The notes under the pieces were generated by a model. The model saw nothing but the letters and a program-made list of their open reading frames with translations, had not been told where the DNA came from and searched no databases. Below, one piece after another: positions 32,886 to 41,873 of a stretch of DNA of 64,000 nucleotides. How positions within the stretch are numbered: position 1 is the stretch's first letter; each line of letters opens with the position of its first letter. The position numbers and the translations under genes were made by a program. The stretch comes from SAR202 cluster bacterium bin87 (GTDB lineage Bacteria; Chloroflexota; Dehalococcoidia; Lucifugimonadales; UBA3495). The DNA lies in the NCBI GenBank assembly GCA_002238825.1, contig MPNC01000004.1:193241-257240 (forward strand), read 5' to 3'.

Positions 32886-33419
32886 CTAGCCGGTTTCGAA
32901 TACGGCGTGGCCGTTGGCGCGGGCGCAGCGGTGGCCGTCGGGATCGATGGGCGCGCCGCACAGGAAGCAGGGGGGTCGGCCGGACGCGCAGATCCGCAGC
33001 GCCTGGTCGGCCAGAGTTGACGACTGGGCCATGGTCATCCAGAAACTGACGGAGGTCTGGGCGCCGGCGTCCGGGTCGTCCTCGTCACCCTCGTAGGCGT
33101 GGATGACAAAGCAGTTCGCGTCCTTGTCGTATTCCAACTGCATCTGGCGGGCGCGGAAGTCCTGCTCCAGCGGATCGCCCATCCAGGCGGTCTCGCCGGG
33201 AGCGCTTTCCTGATCGCCTGCGGATTCGCCCAACTGCTTCACGGCCTGCTGGAGATACAGCGCCAACTGCAATAGCTGCTCTTTTTCGAGCCAGATAAAT
33301 GACTGGGCCCTTCCGGCCTCCGCAACCAGCCGGAAAGTTCGTTGACCGGGGCGCCCGAAAGTCTCGGCGGAGACGGACTGGGCGGCACCCATCTTATAGC
33401 GGACTTCGCGCTCTGCCAT
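32886..33419 (-). CDS. DUF3090 family protein
   Basis: A 177-residue protein. GAAQSVSAETFGRPGQRTFR, then SFIWLEKEQLLQLA and CFLCGAPIDPDGHRCARANGH at the C-terminus, match DUF3090. The end forms a CxxC...H..C zinc-ribbon-like site. In actinomycetes DUF3090, SCO1664 and a phosphatase-like gene (MSMEG_4193 family) are usually together; the third is not seen here. ATG at 33419. Confidence 0.82.
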   Translation of the reverse strand: MAEREVRYKMGAAQSVSAETFGRPGQRTFRLVAEAGRAQSFIWLEKEQLLQLALYLQQAVKQLGESAGDQESAPGETAWMGDPLEQDFRARQMQLEYDKDANCFVIHAYEGDEDDPDAGAQTSVSFWMTMAQSSTLADQALRICASGRPPCFLCGAPIDPDGHRCARANGHAVFETG

Positions 33420-34826
33420 GCCGCTATGATAGTCGCCGACTCTTAAGCTGGCAAGTGGCGATGCGTCCCGCTTGCGGTTCCTTTACGGTCAGTCTATCGG
33501 CCGAGCCTCCAACCGGTATGTGCCGCGCCAGCCATGCCCCGGCGCCAATGGGACAAGTCCCGCGCCGGCGACCCAGAGACGGCGTCAGCAAGGATCCCGG
33601 CGTTTTGGCGATTTCCCCGGCAGGGTGGCCGCCCGCAACGCGGCGGCGCCGGTTCACGCAACCATCCTTGGCCGCAACCGCGACTCCGAGATCGCCCTCT
33701 GCTCCGTTGCTTTGGCCATTCGCATCGCCATGTTTACATTTCTGGCCGGAGGCTGGGCACGCGTTTGCACATGAACATCGGCTTGGAGCAATCGGCAGCA
33801 ACTCAGCGGCAATCGCCGTTTTGCACCGCAAGTCGTGGTTATCTTTGTGCACACGCTCCCCTATGGCCGTGCAAAACTACCAAATGCACAGACTTTGTTG
33901 ATACCGGAGCCTATCATCCGGGCGTAAGGTCACACTCCCGCGTTCACGGTCGCCCCAAGGGTGTCTGTAGACACATAGCACGTAACGCGCGTGCGCGAAC
34001 AGGGCCGCCTCGGTTGATATCGATTGTCACTCACGACGATTCTGCCTTACAAATAGCCGCGTGACAGCATTATTTCGTACCATGCACATTGACGCCAAGG
34101 CAAAATCGACGTCATGACTGGGATCACTGCCGAATGCCACACAGTATTCCCGGTCAATCGATTGCTCGCTTCCAGGCCACGGACGCAAACGGCGGAGAAA
34201 CTCGACGGGGCGAAATCGGCGTACAGGCGTGGCAACCGCAATCCAGGAGGAACCCGGATAAATGCACCTTGGCCACAAAAACACGGCGCCATTCGATCTG
34301 AAACTGACGCTCTTGCTCAGGAATTCCTGGCGTTTTGCGCTCCTGGGGATTCTGTTCGCGCTGACGTGCTGGGAGGTAAATCCGGGACAAATGCCGACGC
34401 CGGGCGACCTCCCCAGCAGGTTTGAATCTTCAACCGTTGTTACAGAGGTGAAAGCGGACCGGGTCAGGTAGGGGCTGTAACGAGAACGTGGCAGGGGAAC
34501 AACCCAAGCAGCACAGCCATTGTCCCCTGGGGCAGTTGCCACACCGGTCGGTTGCGCGAGGGCCGGCAATCCGCGGCGACCGGGTTGGCTCCGGGACCAT
34601 GTTGAAACGGGGGTAACCCAGATGCCGGCGCCGGAGTCCCTCCTACACTCGTTGCGCCACGGTTTGCTCGATGCCGGTGGAGGAAGCGACGCGGCGGCGA
34701 TGGTCTCAGACCGGCCGACGGGGGCTTCCCTAAACAGCAGAAAACCGGTCCCTGCAGGGACCGGTTTTCTGAAAAGTCTTGCCGGGATGTGCGCGCAGCT
34801 ACGATGTTCGCCGAATGGCGCCGGAT
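33420..34826. other. Long gene-free region, with a possible structured RNA segment
   Basis: No frame in this 1.4 kb shows coding-like sequence on either strand; the longest frames (for example minus 34569-34027) are rich in Arg, Pro and Ser and look random. Within 34480-34775 the plus strand can form a hairpin of GTGGCA with TGCCAC, nested with GGGGAACA against TGTCCCC, followed by further GC-rich stems and then the palindrome at 34738. An inverted repeat GTGTCT-GT-AGACAC sits at 33961. It resembles no RNA family I can name. Confidence 0.4.
34738..34771. terminator. Perfect 34-base palindrome, bidirectional terminator candidate
   Basis: CAGAAAACCGGTCCCTGCAG continues as its exact complement to GTTTTCTG. 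The GC stem CCGGTCCCTGCAGGGACCGG has T runs on both strands, so it could end transcription from the left and also end the gcvT-gcvH transcript, whose stop is 56 bases away. Confidence 0.65.
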
Positions 34827-35216
34827 CTACAGGCCACCGAGGTAATCGTTGTAGCTGCCGGCGTCGAGCAGCGCTTCCAGCTCAGCCGGATCGCTCATGC
34901 GGACGCGCAGCATCCAGCCGTCGCCGAAGGGGTCGGTGTTCACCAGTTCGGGCTCCTGAGCCAGGCGTCCGTTGATTTCGGTGACCTCGCCGCTGACGGG
35001 CGAATACAGGTCCGAGACGGCCTTGACGGACTCGATCTCACCCATCTTGGCCATGTGACCGACGGGGGCGCCCGAGTCGGGCAACTCCACGTACACCACG
35101 TCGCCCAGTTGGTCCTGCGCATAGTGGGTGATGCCCACCAGGACGGTGCCGGCGGCGGCATCTTCGACCAGGGCCCACTCGTGTTCCCTGGAATATTTGC
35201 GGTCTTCGGGATTCAC
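34827..35216 (-). CDS. gcvH: Glycine cleavage system H protein
   Basis: A 129-residue lipoyl carrier that shuttles the aminomethyl group between the P, T and L proteins of glycine cleavage. The lipoyl Lys lies in GEIESVKAVSD, inside the usual hammerhead YSPVSGEV fold. Start is GTG at 35216, ten bases after GGGAGG, giving the normal family length; longer frames would add unrelated sequence. It follows gcvT by 82 bases. No gcvP gene is in the window. Confidence 0.9.
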   Translation of the reverse strand: MNPEDRKYSREHEWALVEDAAAGTVLVGITHYAQDQLGDVVYVELPDSGAPVGHMAKMGEIESVKAVSDLYSPVSGEVTEINGRLAQEPELVNTDPFGDGWMLRVRMSDPAELEALLDAGSYNDYLGGL

Positions 35217-35298
35217 TTTGTCTGATACCTCCCAAGGGTAGGGTAGTCGATGGATCGGTGGCCCGCGGTTCCGCAGAACACGCCGATGCGCGCCGGAG

Positions 35299-36456
35299 CT
35301 AGCTTGGTCGCTGGTAGAAGGGCGGTTCCGTCGTGGTGGCCTGGGACTGGCGCCCGCGAATGTCCACGGTGAGGACCGTGTCGGGGTCAGCGTGGGCGGC
35401 GTCCACGAAAGCCATGGCGATGCACTGCTCCAGGGTTGGCGAGTAACTGCCGCTGGCGACGGTTCCGACCACCTGGCCATCGGCCAGCACATCGTAGCCG
35501 GCGCGGGGAGCGCTGCGGCCGGGCAGGGTCAGGCCAACCAGGCGGCGTTCGGTCCCGTACACGCGCTGGTGGTCCAGCACGTCGGCGCCGTTGTAGCCGC
35601 CGTCGCGCCGCACGAACCGGCCGAAGCCGGCCTCAATGGGCGTGATGGTATCGGACAGTTCGTGGCCATGCAGCGGAAGGCCAGCCTCCAGCCGGAGCAC
35701 GTCCCGCGCTCCCAGGCCACAGGGAACCACGCCGGCGTCGGTGAGCTTGTTCCAGATGGGAACGACGTCGGCGGACCCGACAGCGAGCTCAAACCCATCC
35801 TCTCCGGTGTAGCCGGTGCGCCCGATGAAAACGCGGCGACCGTCGATGTGGCCACGGCCCCAGGCGAACGGGCGCAGTTGGGAAGGAGCGGGGGTGCGGC
35901 CCGGGTTGCTTGCCCGACGAGCGCCGGAGGTGAAGTCCTCGCACAGTTGGTCGACCATCCCCACCGCCCTGGGGCCCTGCACGGCAATGAGGCCGGTGAG
36001 CATGGTGCGGTCGGTGATATGCACGCCCCGGCCGTCGAAATGCAGGGCGAGCTGGCGGTCGAACCAGCGGGCCACGGCGGGCCGGTTGCCAGCGTTGGGG
36101 ATGAGCAGGAACTCGTCCTCGGAGAGGCGGTAGAAGATGGTGTCGTCGATGACGCCGCCCTGATCGTTGCAGATGAAGCAGTAGCGGGCGCGACCCACGC
36201 GCAGGCCGGATGCGGAACCGGTGAGCAGAATGTCCAGCAGCGCGGCGGCATTGGGGCCGCCGATGTGCAGCCGGCCCATGTGCGAAACGTCGAAAAGGCC
36301 GGCCGCGTTGCGCACGGCGGCGACCTCCGCGATGACTCCCTGGTACTGCACGGGCATGTCCCATCCACCGAAGGGCACGATGCGGGCGCCAAGAGCTACG
36401 TGGGTGTCGTAGAGCGCGGTGCGGAGATTATCAGCAACAGTGGTATCAGCAGCCAT
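35299..36456 (-). CDS. gcvT: Aminomethyltransferase (glycine cleavage T protein)
   Basis: A 385-residue protein transferring the methylene carbon from the H protein to tetrahydrofolate. [18 protein letters not shown] near residue 22, [13 protein letters not shown] near 55 and [12 protein letters not shown] near 220 are the GcvT signatures, with a C-terminal barrel (residues about 290-385). First gene of gcvT-gcvH. Confidence 0.92.
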   Translation of the reverse strand: MAADTTVADNLRTALYDTHVALGARIVPFGGWDMPVQYQGVIAEVAAVRNAAGLFDVSHMGRLHIGGPNAAALLDILLTGSASGLRVGRARYCFICNDQGGVIDDTIFYRLSEDEFLLIPNAGNRPAVARWFDRQLALHFDGRGVHITDRTMLTGLIAVQGPRAVGMVDQLCEDFTSGARRASNPGRTPAPSQLRPFAWGRGHIDGRRVFIGRTGYTGEDGFELAVGSADVVPIWNKLTDAGVVPCGLGARDVLRLEAGLPLHGHELSDTITPIEAGFGRFVRRDGGYNGADVLDHQRVYGTERRLVGLTLPGRSAPRAGYDVLADGQVVGTVASGSYSPTLEQCIAMAFVDAAHADPDTVLTVDIRGRQSQATTTEPPFYQRPS

Positions 36457-36597
36457 AGGTTATTCAAGCGGCGGTGTGACGTGGGAGAACTCTGAGAATC
36501 ATCATACCGCCAAGACAGTTGGGGCGCAATGAGGAAAAAGCCGGCGCCAGGGCCTTTCCAAAGTCCACGCTTGCAGCCCTTTCGGTCCAAACTGGCG

Positions 36598-36670
36598 TTC
36601 CCGCGAAAGCGGGAATCCAGAATATCTCTGCTGATGGGAATCTCTGGATTCCTGCTTTCGCAGGTAATGA
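36598..36670. repeat. Family D inverted repeat, copy 1
   Basis: TTCCCGCGAAAGCGGGAATC on the left and TTCCTGCTTTCGCAGG on the right are each small hairpins, and together form a larger inverted repeat with CCAGA/TCTGG blocks. It sits in the 36457-36884 gap between the divergent gcvT and PPOX genes, where strand composition flips. Confidence 0.75.
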
Positions 36671-36884
36671 TGGATTAACTTTGGAACAGCCCCAAGCCGG
36701 TACGCCGCGCTCTCATCGGGGGCCTCTGCGTGAATTCCACCAGGCATTCGTGTCGGACCTGGAAATTTGGCCGTTGACCATGACGTGTTTCCGCTCAGGC
36801 TCCTTCGTGGTGGCACGATGGCCCCGAATCCGGTATTCTGTGCCCCACCATCAATAGAGCAAAATGCCCGGAGGGTTTGTGACC

Positions 36885-37478
36885 ATGACGACCACCGCTG
36901 CCCCAACAACCGACGACCTCTGCACCATCGAACAGGAGCCGAGCCGGTTCAACGACGAGTTCGGCGAAATGAGCCCCCGGGCCAAGCTCAAGGTCAAGGG
37001 CGAGATGTCCGACTTCGTGCAGAAGTTCATCGCCGCCTCGCCTTTCGTCGTCATGGCATCGTCCGACCCGGACGGCAACTGCGACGCCTCGCCCAAGGGC
37101 GGCAAGCCCGGCTTCGTCAAGGTGCTCGACAGCACCCGCCTGCTCATGCCGGACGTCGCCGGCAACCGCCTGTTCCAGTCCTACCAGAACATGGACTCCA
37201 ACCCTCACGTTGGCCTGCTGTTCATGATTCCCGGCGTCAACGACACTGTCCGCGTCAACGGCACCGTCACCATCGTGAGCAAGGAAGAGCTGGAGCAACA
37301 GAAGGTTGAGCTGGAACTCTACTGGACCGACGACAACTCCAAGCATCTCCAGGGTGTCATCATCAACGTCGAAGAGTCCTACGGCCACTGCCCCCGCGCC
37401 TACAACTTCGCCAAGCTATGGGACACCGACCAGATCGAGGAAAACCAGACCAACCGCCCCATCCCGCTGCGCCCGTAG
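36885..37478 (+). CDS. Pyridoxamine 5'-phosphate oxidase-like flavoprotein
   Basis: A 197-residue FMN-binding split-barrel protein. SPFVVMASSDPDGNCDASPK near residue 52 and GGKPGFVKV then LLMPDVAGNRLFQSYQNM are typical of the MSMEG_1061-type PPOX group, which reduce or oxidise small molecules with FMN or F420. Start is ATG 36885 with GGAGG upstream; an earlier ATG seven residues away has a weaker site. Confidence 0.82.
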   Translation: MTTTAAPTTDDLCTIEQEPSRFNDEFGEMSPRAKLKVKGEMSDFVQKFIAASPFVVMASSDPDGNCDASPKGGKPGFVKVLDSTRLLMPDVAGNRLFQSYQNMDSNPHVGLLFMIPGVNDTVRVNGTVTIVSKEELEQQKVELELYWTDDNSKHLQGVIINVEESYGHCPRAYNFAKLWDTDQIEENQTNRPIPLRP

Positions 37479-37503
37479 CGCGGCACGCACGACGCAAAAC
37501 TCC

Positions 37504-37530
37504 GTAGGGGCGAATAATCATTCGCCCCTA
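37504..37530. repeat. Family B palindrome, copy 3
   Basis: GTAGGGGCGAATAATCATTC then CGCCCCTA; the last base of the usual 28 is lost. It lies 25 bases after the PPOX stop, upstream of family C copy 3. Confidence 0.85.
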
Positions 37531-37549
37531 ACCTTTGCACTGCTTGGAC

Positions 37550-37659
37550 CGTCAGTATCAGGATTTTCGAGATTTTTGGATTTGCAGGATTGAAGCGTTT
37601 CAGCGACAAAAGCGTCTCAATCCTGTCAATCCCCAAATCCGGTAAATCCTGATTCTGAC
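37550..37659. repeat. Family C palindromic element, copy 3
   Basis: From CGTCAGTATCAGGATTTTCG to AAATCCTGATTCTGAC. It abuts the stop of the site-2 protease gene (TAG at 37665-37663). No outer repeat is seen here. Confidence 0.75.
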
Positions 37660-37662
37660 AAT

Positions 37663-38361
37663 CTAACCCAACCCGGTCGCCAGTCGGAACACGAACAGCG
37701 CCGGCTGAATGAGTATCCGCCCCAGGAAGTTGATGCCAAAGGCGTAGCTCAGGAACAGGTTCACGCCGATCAGCCCCATCAAAGGTATCCAGCCGTACCG
37801 CTCGAATTGCAGATATGAACGGTACAGGGAGCCGGGCAGCAGGCCGCCCACCACCTTGCTTCCGTCCAGCGGGGGCAGTGGTATCAGGTTGAATATCCCC
37901 AGTATCAGGTTGAAAAATATCGCGAGGAACGCGGCAAAGCCCAGGATGTCGACGATACCGGATATGAACCGCGTGTCAGTGACCACGGGCAGCAGTTCGA
38001 ACCGGAAGACCAGCCCAAGCACAAACGCCAGCACGAAGTTCGACAGCGGGCCGGCCAGGGCCACCATCGACATCCCCAATCGCCCGTGTCGCAGGTTGTA
38101 GGGGTCGACCTGCACCGGCTTGGCCCAGCCAAAGCCCACCACCAGCAGCAGGATGAACCCCAGCAGGTCGATGTGCTTGATTGGGTTGAAGGTCAGCCGC
38201 CCCATGCGCCGGGCGGTGTCATCCCCTTCGATGTGAGACGTCAGCGCGTGGCTGAACTCATGGACGGTGAAGCCGATGATCAGGCCAACCAGCCCGATGC
38301 CGATCACCAGGACGAACGCCGCCGGGTTCTCCCGCAGCAGGTCGAGGCTCTGAAGGATCAC
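37663..38361 (-). CDS. Site-2 protease family protein (M50)
   Basis: A 232-residue membrane zinc protease with about five helices. TVHEFSHALTSH (HExxH, near residue 33) holds two zinc ligands, and IPLPPLDGSKV (near 165) carries the third Asp in place of the usual NPDG. These proteases cut membrane anchors of regulators. ATG at 38361 overlaps the stop of the next gene upstream (ATGA). Confidence 0.85.
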   Translation of the reverse strand: MILQSLDLLRENPAAFVLVIGIGLVGLIIGFTVHEFSHALTSHIEGDDTARRMGRLTFNPIKHIDLLGFILLLVVGFGWAKPVQVDPYNLRHGRLGMSMVALAGPLSNFVLAFVLGLVFRFELLPVVTDTRFISGIVDILGFAAFLAIFFNLILGIFNLIPLPPLDGSKVVGGLLPGSLYRSYLQFERYGWIPLMGLIGVNLFLSYAFGINFLGRILIQPALFVFRLATGLG

Positions 38362-39080
38362 GTCGTTGCGCTTTCCAGGCCGGTCCGGGCCCCGCGACGC
38401 GAAGCCGGCTGCGCGCGCGGCATGGCCATCAGGTCCGCCTTGATCGCGGCGAGGCCCTCGGCTCCATGGTCGTTGGCCTCGGCGACGATGGCCACCGCGC
38501 CGGCCTGACGCAGCCCGAGCAGTTCGTTGGCGCTGGGCCGCGGCCCCACGCGTACGATCAGAAACTTCTCGGCTCGCCGGGCGGCGTCAGCAACTTGCCC
38601 AAGGTCGGGCAGCGTCCACGGGCCGGTCATCGCCGACCGGTCCAGAACCAGGAAATCCAGCGGCGTGCCGGCGAGGATGCGCCACATGTGGCCATCCACG
38701 TCGTCCGGTATGCGCGCGCCATGGGTCATCTGTGGGTCGGCCAGGTCGATGGCATCCACCTGTGCGCTGGCGAAGGGAGACACGGTGAAATCGGCGCCCG
38801 CTTCGCGCCAGGCTTTCACGACATCCGGTTGCAGCGGCGCCCCGCCGGCTCCCCAGATGCGATCGCCCATCTCCGGTAGCTGGTCCGGAGATAATCCGGG
38901 AGCGAAGATCACGCACGCATCTGCGGCCTCCGCCGACGCCGCCAGCGCCGCCTCGACGTCGCCCGAGCAGCGGGCGATGAGCGCCATGCCCGGCAGCCGT
39001 GCCGATTGGGCGGAACCAAATCCCAGCGTGGGACCGCTACCCGCTTCAATCCGTTCCAACAGGCTGCGCAACTGCGTCAT
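38358..39080 (-). CDS. Hypothetical protein, possible TIM-barrel fold
   Basis: A 240-residue soluble protein. Alternating strands and helices (MALIARC, DACVIFAPG, DFLVLDRS, KFLIVRVG, GAVAIVAE), with conserved Asp and Gly, suggest an alpha/beta barrel. No enzyme motif is recognised. It is coupled to the site-2 protease gene by a four-base overlap. The tail is Arg/Pro-rich. Function unknown. Confidence 0.65.
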   Translation of the reverse strand: MTQLRSLLERIEAGSGPTLGFGSAQSARLPGMALIARCSGDVEAALAASAEAADACVIFAPGLSPDQLPEMGDRIWGAGGAPLQPDVVKAWREAGADFTVSPFASAQVDAIDLADPQMTHGARIPDDVDGHMWRILAGTPLDFLVLDRSAMTGPWTLPDLGQVADAARRAEKFLIVRVGPRPSANELLGLRQAGAVAIVAEANDHGAEGLAAIKADLMAMPRAQPASRRGARTGLESATT

Positions 39081-39103
39081 TCCAAGGCCTCCCTGACGTG
39101 AAA

Positions 39104-39130
39104 TAGGGGCGAATGATCATTCGCCCCTAC
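39104..39130. repeat. Family B palindrome, copy 4
   Basis: TAGGGGCGAATGATCATTCG then CCCCTAC. It lies between two minus-strand genes, 20 bases from the stop of the MBL gene. Confidence 0.85.
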
Positions 39131-39149
39131 GGTGTCTACTATTGCGATT

Positions 39150-40022
39150 CTAAAGCGGCTGCCAGACCCGCTTGCCGTCCACGCGGGCGATCTTGCCGAT
39201 CTGCTTGCCAGGCGGGAAGTGGCCCGCGCAGATCACCCAGTCCCCTTCCTCGGCGGCGTCCAGCAGGCGGCTGCGGGAAGCGGCGGACTGCTCCTTGTCC
39301 GTATCAACGCCGGCGCACCAGCTGGGCTCGGAAATCTGGGCGATGGTGTGCAGCACGTCGCCCATGACCACGCCACGCTGGCCGTTGGAGTTGATCAGCA
39401 CCACCTGGTGGCCCGGAGTGTGGCCCGGAGCCGGCGCGATGGAGATCTCGTCGCTGATGGTGTGTTCCGGCTCCTCCAGGATCTGCTGCAGGCGCAGGCG
39501 GCGCAGCGGCATCACCTGGCGGTCGATGTACGGGTACATCTGGCGACCCGCATCCGACGTGAAGTAGTCGTAGTCCGGCCGCGACATGACGTAGCGGGCG
39601 CGGCGGAAGTTCGGCGCGGGCATTCCGCCGGAGTAGCGCAGGTTCCAGCCCACGTGGTCGCCGTGCAGGTGCGTGTGGATGATGTAGTTCACCGAGTCGC
39701 TGGGGCCCACGTTGGTGTTGTTTACGCCCACGTTGGATTCCAGATGCGGCCGGAGCTCTTCGTACAGGTTCCCGGTGACGTTGCCTCGGTCGGGGTGCGG
39801 GCCTGGGCCCATGCCGGTGTCCACCAGGATCACGTGCTCCGAGGTCTTGAGGAGGAACACGCCGTAGTAGAGCTGGAGCTGGCCGTCTTCCAGGGTGTCC
39901 TGGTAATCCGCCCAGGCGGAATCAGGGACGTCCGGGAACATCGCCGAGGGCTCGCGCGGCGGCGGCACCATGTCGATTACGGCGGTAACTTCAACGTTGC
40001 CGATGGTTGCTTGTTCTGCCAT
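39150..40022 (-). CDS. Metallo-beta-lactamase fold hydrolase
   Basis: A 290-residue MBL-fold protein. IIHTHLHGDHVGWN (HxHxDH, near residue 113), GHTPGHQVVLI (near 205) and CAGHFPPG (near 267) give the two-zinc site. Its length and layout recall N-acyl-homoserine lactonase-like and other lactonase-type MBL enzymes; the substrate is unknown. AGGAGGAAA precedes the ATG. Confidence 0.85.
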   Translation of the reverse strand: MAEQATIGNVEVTAVIDMVPPPREPSAMFPDVPDSAWADYQDTLEDGQLQLYYGVFLLKTSEHVILVDTGMGPGPHPDRGNVTGNLYEELRPHLESNVGVNNTNVGPSDSVNYIIHTHLHGDHVGWNLRYSGGMPAPNFRRARYVMSRPDYDYFTSDAGRQMYPYIDRQVMPLRRLRLQQILEEPEHTISDEISIAPAPGHTPGHQVVLINSNGQRGVVMGDVLHTIAQISEPSWCAGVDTDKEQSAASRSRLLDAAEEGDWVICAGHFPPGKQIGKIARVDGKRVWQPL

Positions 40023-40064
40023 TGGGAATTTCCTCCTGAGTACGCTGCAAGTGGCCCCTGCGGC

Positions 40065-40595
40065 CTATTCGTCGACTTCAAATGTGACCAATGAGAAGAG
40101 GTCATGGTCGGCCAGCGCTTCCCGGCCTCCCAGACCAATCAGTTCAATTACAACGCCGATGCCTGCGGTCGATCCGCCGGCCTTTTCGATCAACTTCGCC
40201 GCCGCCTGCAGGCTGCCGCCCGTGGCGACCAGGTCATCGATGATCAGCACCCGGCCTCCCTGCGGCACGTCTTCGGCGTGTACTTCCAGCGAGGCATGCC
40301 CGTATTCCAGGCTGTACTCGTAGGAAAGGGTCGCGCCCGGAAGCTTCCCGGCTTTGCGCAGCAGCACCAGCGGCAACCCCATCCGCATTGCCATCGGTGA
40401 GGCGAAGATGAACCCACGGGAATCTACGGCGGCCAGACAATCCACATCCATCGCGCCGGCCAGCTTCACCATCTGGTCGATGGTCTCGTTGAACGCGTCC
40501 GGCGAGAGCAGCAGCGAGGTGATGTCCTTGAACTGCACCCCATGGATGGGGAAGTCAGGCACGTTGCGGATATGTTCGGCAAGATCGATAGGCAT
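40065..40595 (-). CDS. apt: Adenine phosphoribosyltransferase
   Basis: A 176-residue purine salvage enzyme that makes AMP from adenine and PRPP. DFPIHGVQFKDITSLL near residue 14, VDSRGFIFASPMA near 59 and the PRPP loop VLIIDDLVATGGSL near 120 are all present. ATG at 40595 gives the normal family length; earlier codons add non-homologous residues. Confidence 0.92.
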   Translation of the reverse strand: MPIDLAEHIRNVPDFPIHGVQFKDITSLLLSPDAFNETIDQMVKLAGAMDVDCLAAVDSRGFIFASPMAMRMGLPLVLLRKAGKLPGATLSYEYSLEYGHASLEVHAEDVPQGGRVLIIDDLVATGGSLQAAAKLIEKAGGSTAGIGVVIELIGLGGREALADHDLFSLVTFEVDE

Positions 40596-40698
40596 AGGGT
40601 TGACACCAGAGCCCGCCGCTCCGTCTATACGATCCGCAGCGAGGCGCAAATTAGTCTATTAGCAGCCGATGGTACAGTCAACCGCCGACGTGCCGGGC

Positions 40699-41403
40699 TT
40701 ACCCTCCCGACTGCCGACGGGCCAGTTCGGCTTCCAGTTGACGCACCCGCTCCAGGGCTGCATCCCGCTGCGCCTTGGCTTCCGTCAATTCCGGTAGGTA
40801 CTCGCCTGTGGTCGGATCCCAGAAGCGAAGACCGCCCTCATACCAACGCAACTCAAGGCCGAGCGCTGCGCTGTAACCGCGGATCACGCCGTCTTCGCCG
40901 GTAACCGTCGGAATTGGCTCGTAGATTCCGTCAACCAGCCGGTCGCCCGCCAGCGCCGCGTCGTGATAACGCCCGCCCGTGTGGTCAAACCGCCAGTACT
41001 CCACGACTCCATAGCCGGCGTAGATGGCCCGCTTGTCGGTGTAGTCGCGCTGGCCGGTGCTCTTGGACGCCACCTCCAGCACGAAGTCGGGCGGCTTGCC
41101 GATTTCGCTGATGGCGTAGCCGTTGGATTCCGTAATCTCCGCCGGAGGAATCTCCAACCCGGTTGCCACCATGCAGTCCGGCTTGGGGGCATTGGGAATA
41201 TCGCTGGGGGAGTAACAGAGATAGCCCTCGCCTCCGACGAATACGTCGGGCCGGGATCTGAAATGATCTTCAAGGATCACATAGGCACGGCTGATGTAAG
41301 GGAATTGCTCCTGCATATCCGGCGAAACTGGCGGGTCCGGCAGCCACGTCAGCCGGGGAAGCTGACCTGCGGAACCGATCTGTGAAGCGGGTTTGGTTGT
41401 CAT
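40699..41403 (-). CDS. Uma2 family protein (PD-(D/E)XK fold) with C-terminal coiled coil
   Basis: A 234-residue protein of the Uma2/DUF820 family. KPDCMVATG (near residue 73) and FVLEVASKSTG (near 106), followed by a Lys, supply the restriction-endonuclease-like PD...ExK core. The C-terminal 35 residues (AKAQRDAALERVRQLEAELA) form a coiled coil. The activity of the family is not established. ATG at 41403; a longer frame upstream looks non-coding. Related proteins are at 49812 and 54653. Confidence 0.8.
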   Translation of the reverse strand: MTTKPASQIGSAGQLPRLTWLPDPPVSPDMQEQFPYISRAYVILEDHFRSRPDVFVGGEGYLCYSPSDIPNAPKPDCMVATGLEIPPAEITESNGYAISEIGKPPDFVLEVASKSTGQRDYTDKRAIYAGYGVVEYWRFDHTGGRYHDAALAGDRLVDGIYEPIPTVTGEDGVIRGYSAALGLELRWYEGGLRFWDPTTGEYLPELTEAKAQRDAALERVRQLEAELARRQSGG

Positions 41404-41468
41404 GGTGGGCCTCTCGGCGCGATCAATCACACGGTGGAGACTGGCAAGATTGTAGCACTCCCCGCCGT

Positions 41469-41873
41469 CTACTCCGAAACCGCGTTTGTCAGGTGTTGCA
41501 TGCTGAGTACCCTGCGACCCGCTCCCAACCGGATTGCCACCAGGTCGATGCGCCAGTCGGGGTCTGCCCCGGCCTCGTCGCATTGCGCCAGGAAGTCCTG
41601 GGCCGCCAGCATGAGATGCCGGGCCTTGGATTCCGTCAGCGATTCCTCCGGCCCACCGTAGGCGCCGCTCCGGCGCGTGCGCACCTCGACGAAGACCCAT
41701 TCCCGGCCGTCGCGGGCGATCAGGTCGATCTCTCCCCACCGGCAGCGGTAGTTGGTCGCAACGACGCGGTACCCCTTGGCCTCAAGGTGATGGCGCGCCA
41801 GCTCCTCGCCGATCGCTCCGATCCGGTGCGAGGATAGCGCGGTATCCGGCCGAGGATCATCGGGCGTCGGCAT
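41469..41873 (-). CDS. yraN: YraN/UPF0102 family nuclease-like protein
   Basis: A 134-residue protein. GAIGEELARHHLEAKGYRVV near residue 18 and WGEIDLIARDGREWVFVEV (EID...D...FVEV, near 46) are the UPF0102 signature, an endonuclease-like fold related to Holliday-junction resolvases. ATG at 41873 lies within the rnhB 3' end (17-base overlap), and YraN genes often follow rnhB. Confidence 0.88.
   Translation of the reverse strand: MPTPDDPRPDTALSSHRIGAIGEELARHHLEAKGYRVVATNYRCRWGEIDLIARDGREWVFVEVRTRRSGAYGGPEESLTESKARHLMLAAQDFLAQCDEAGADPDWRIDLVAIRLGAGRRVLSMQHLTNAVSE

Noticed and set aside
33299-33901. A 200-codon plus-strand frame at the left of the gene-free region
   Set aside because: It overlaps the DUF3090 start, is rich in Arg and Pro, and shows no structure.
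34027-34569. A 180-codon minus-strand frame in the gene-free region
   Set aside because: Residue composition is random-like, there is no ribosome site, and no motif is seen.
34480-34775. Riboswitch or RNase P, SRP or tmRNA candidate
   Set aside because: I searched by eye for the conserved cores of cobalamin, TPP, glycine and SAM riboswitches and of these RNAs and found none; only general stem potential remains.
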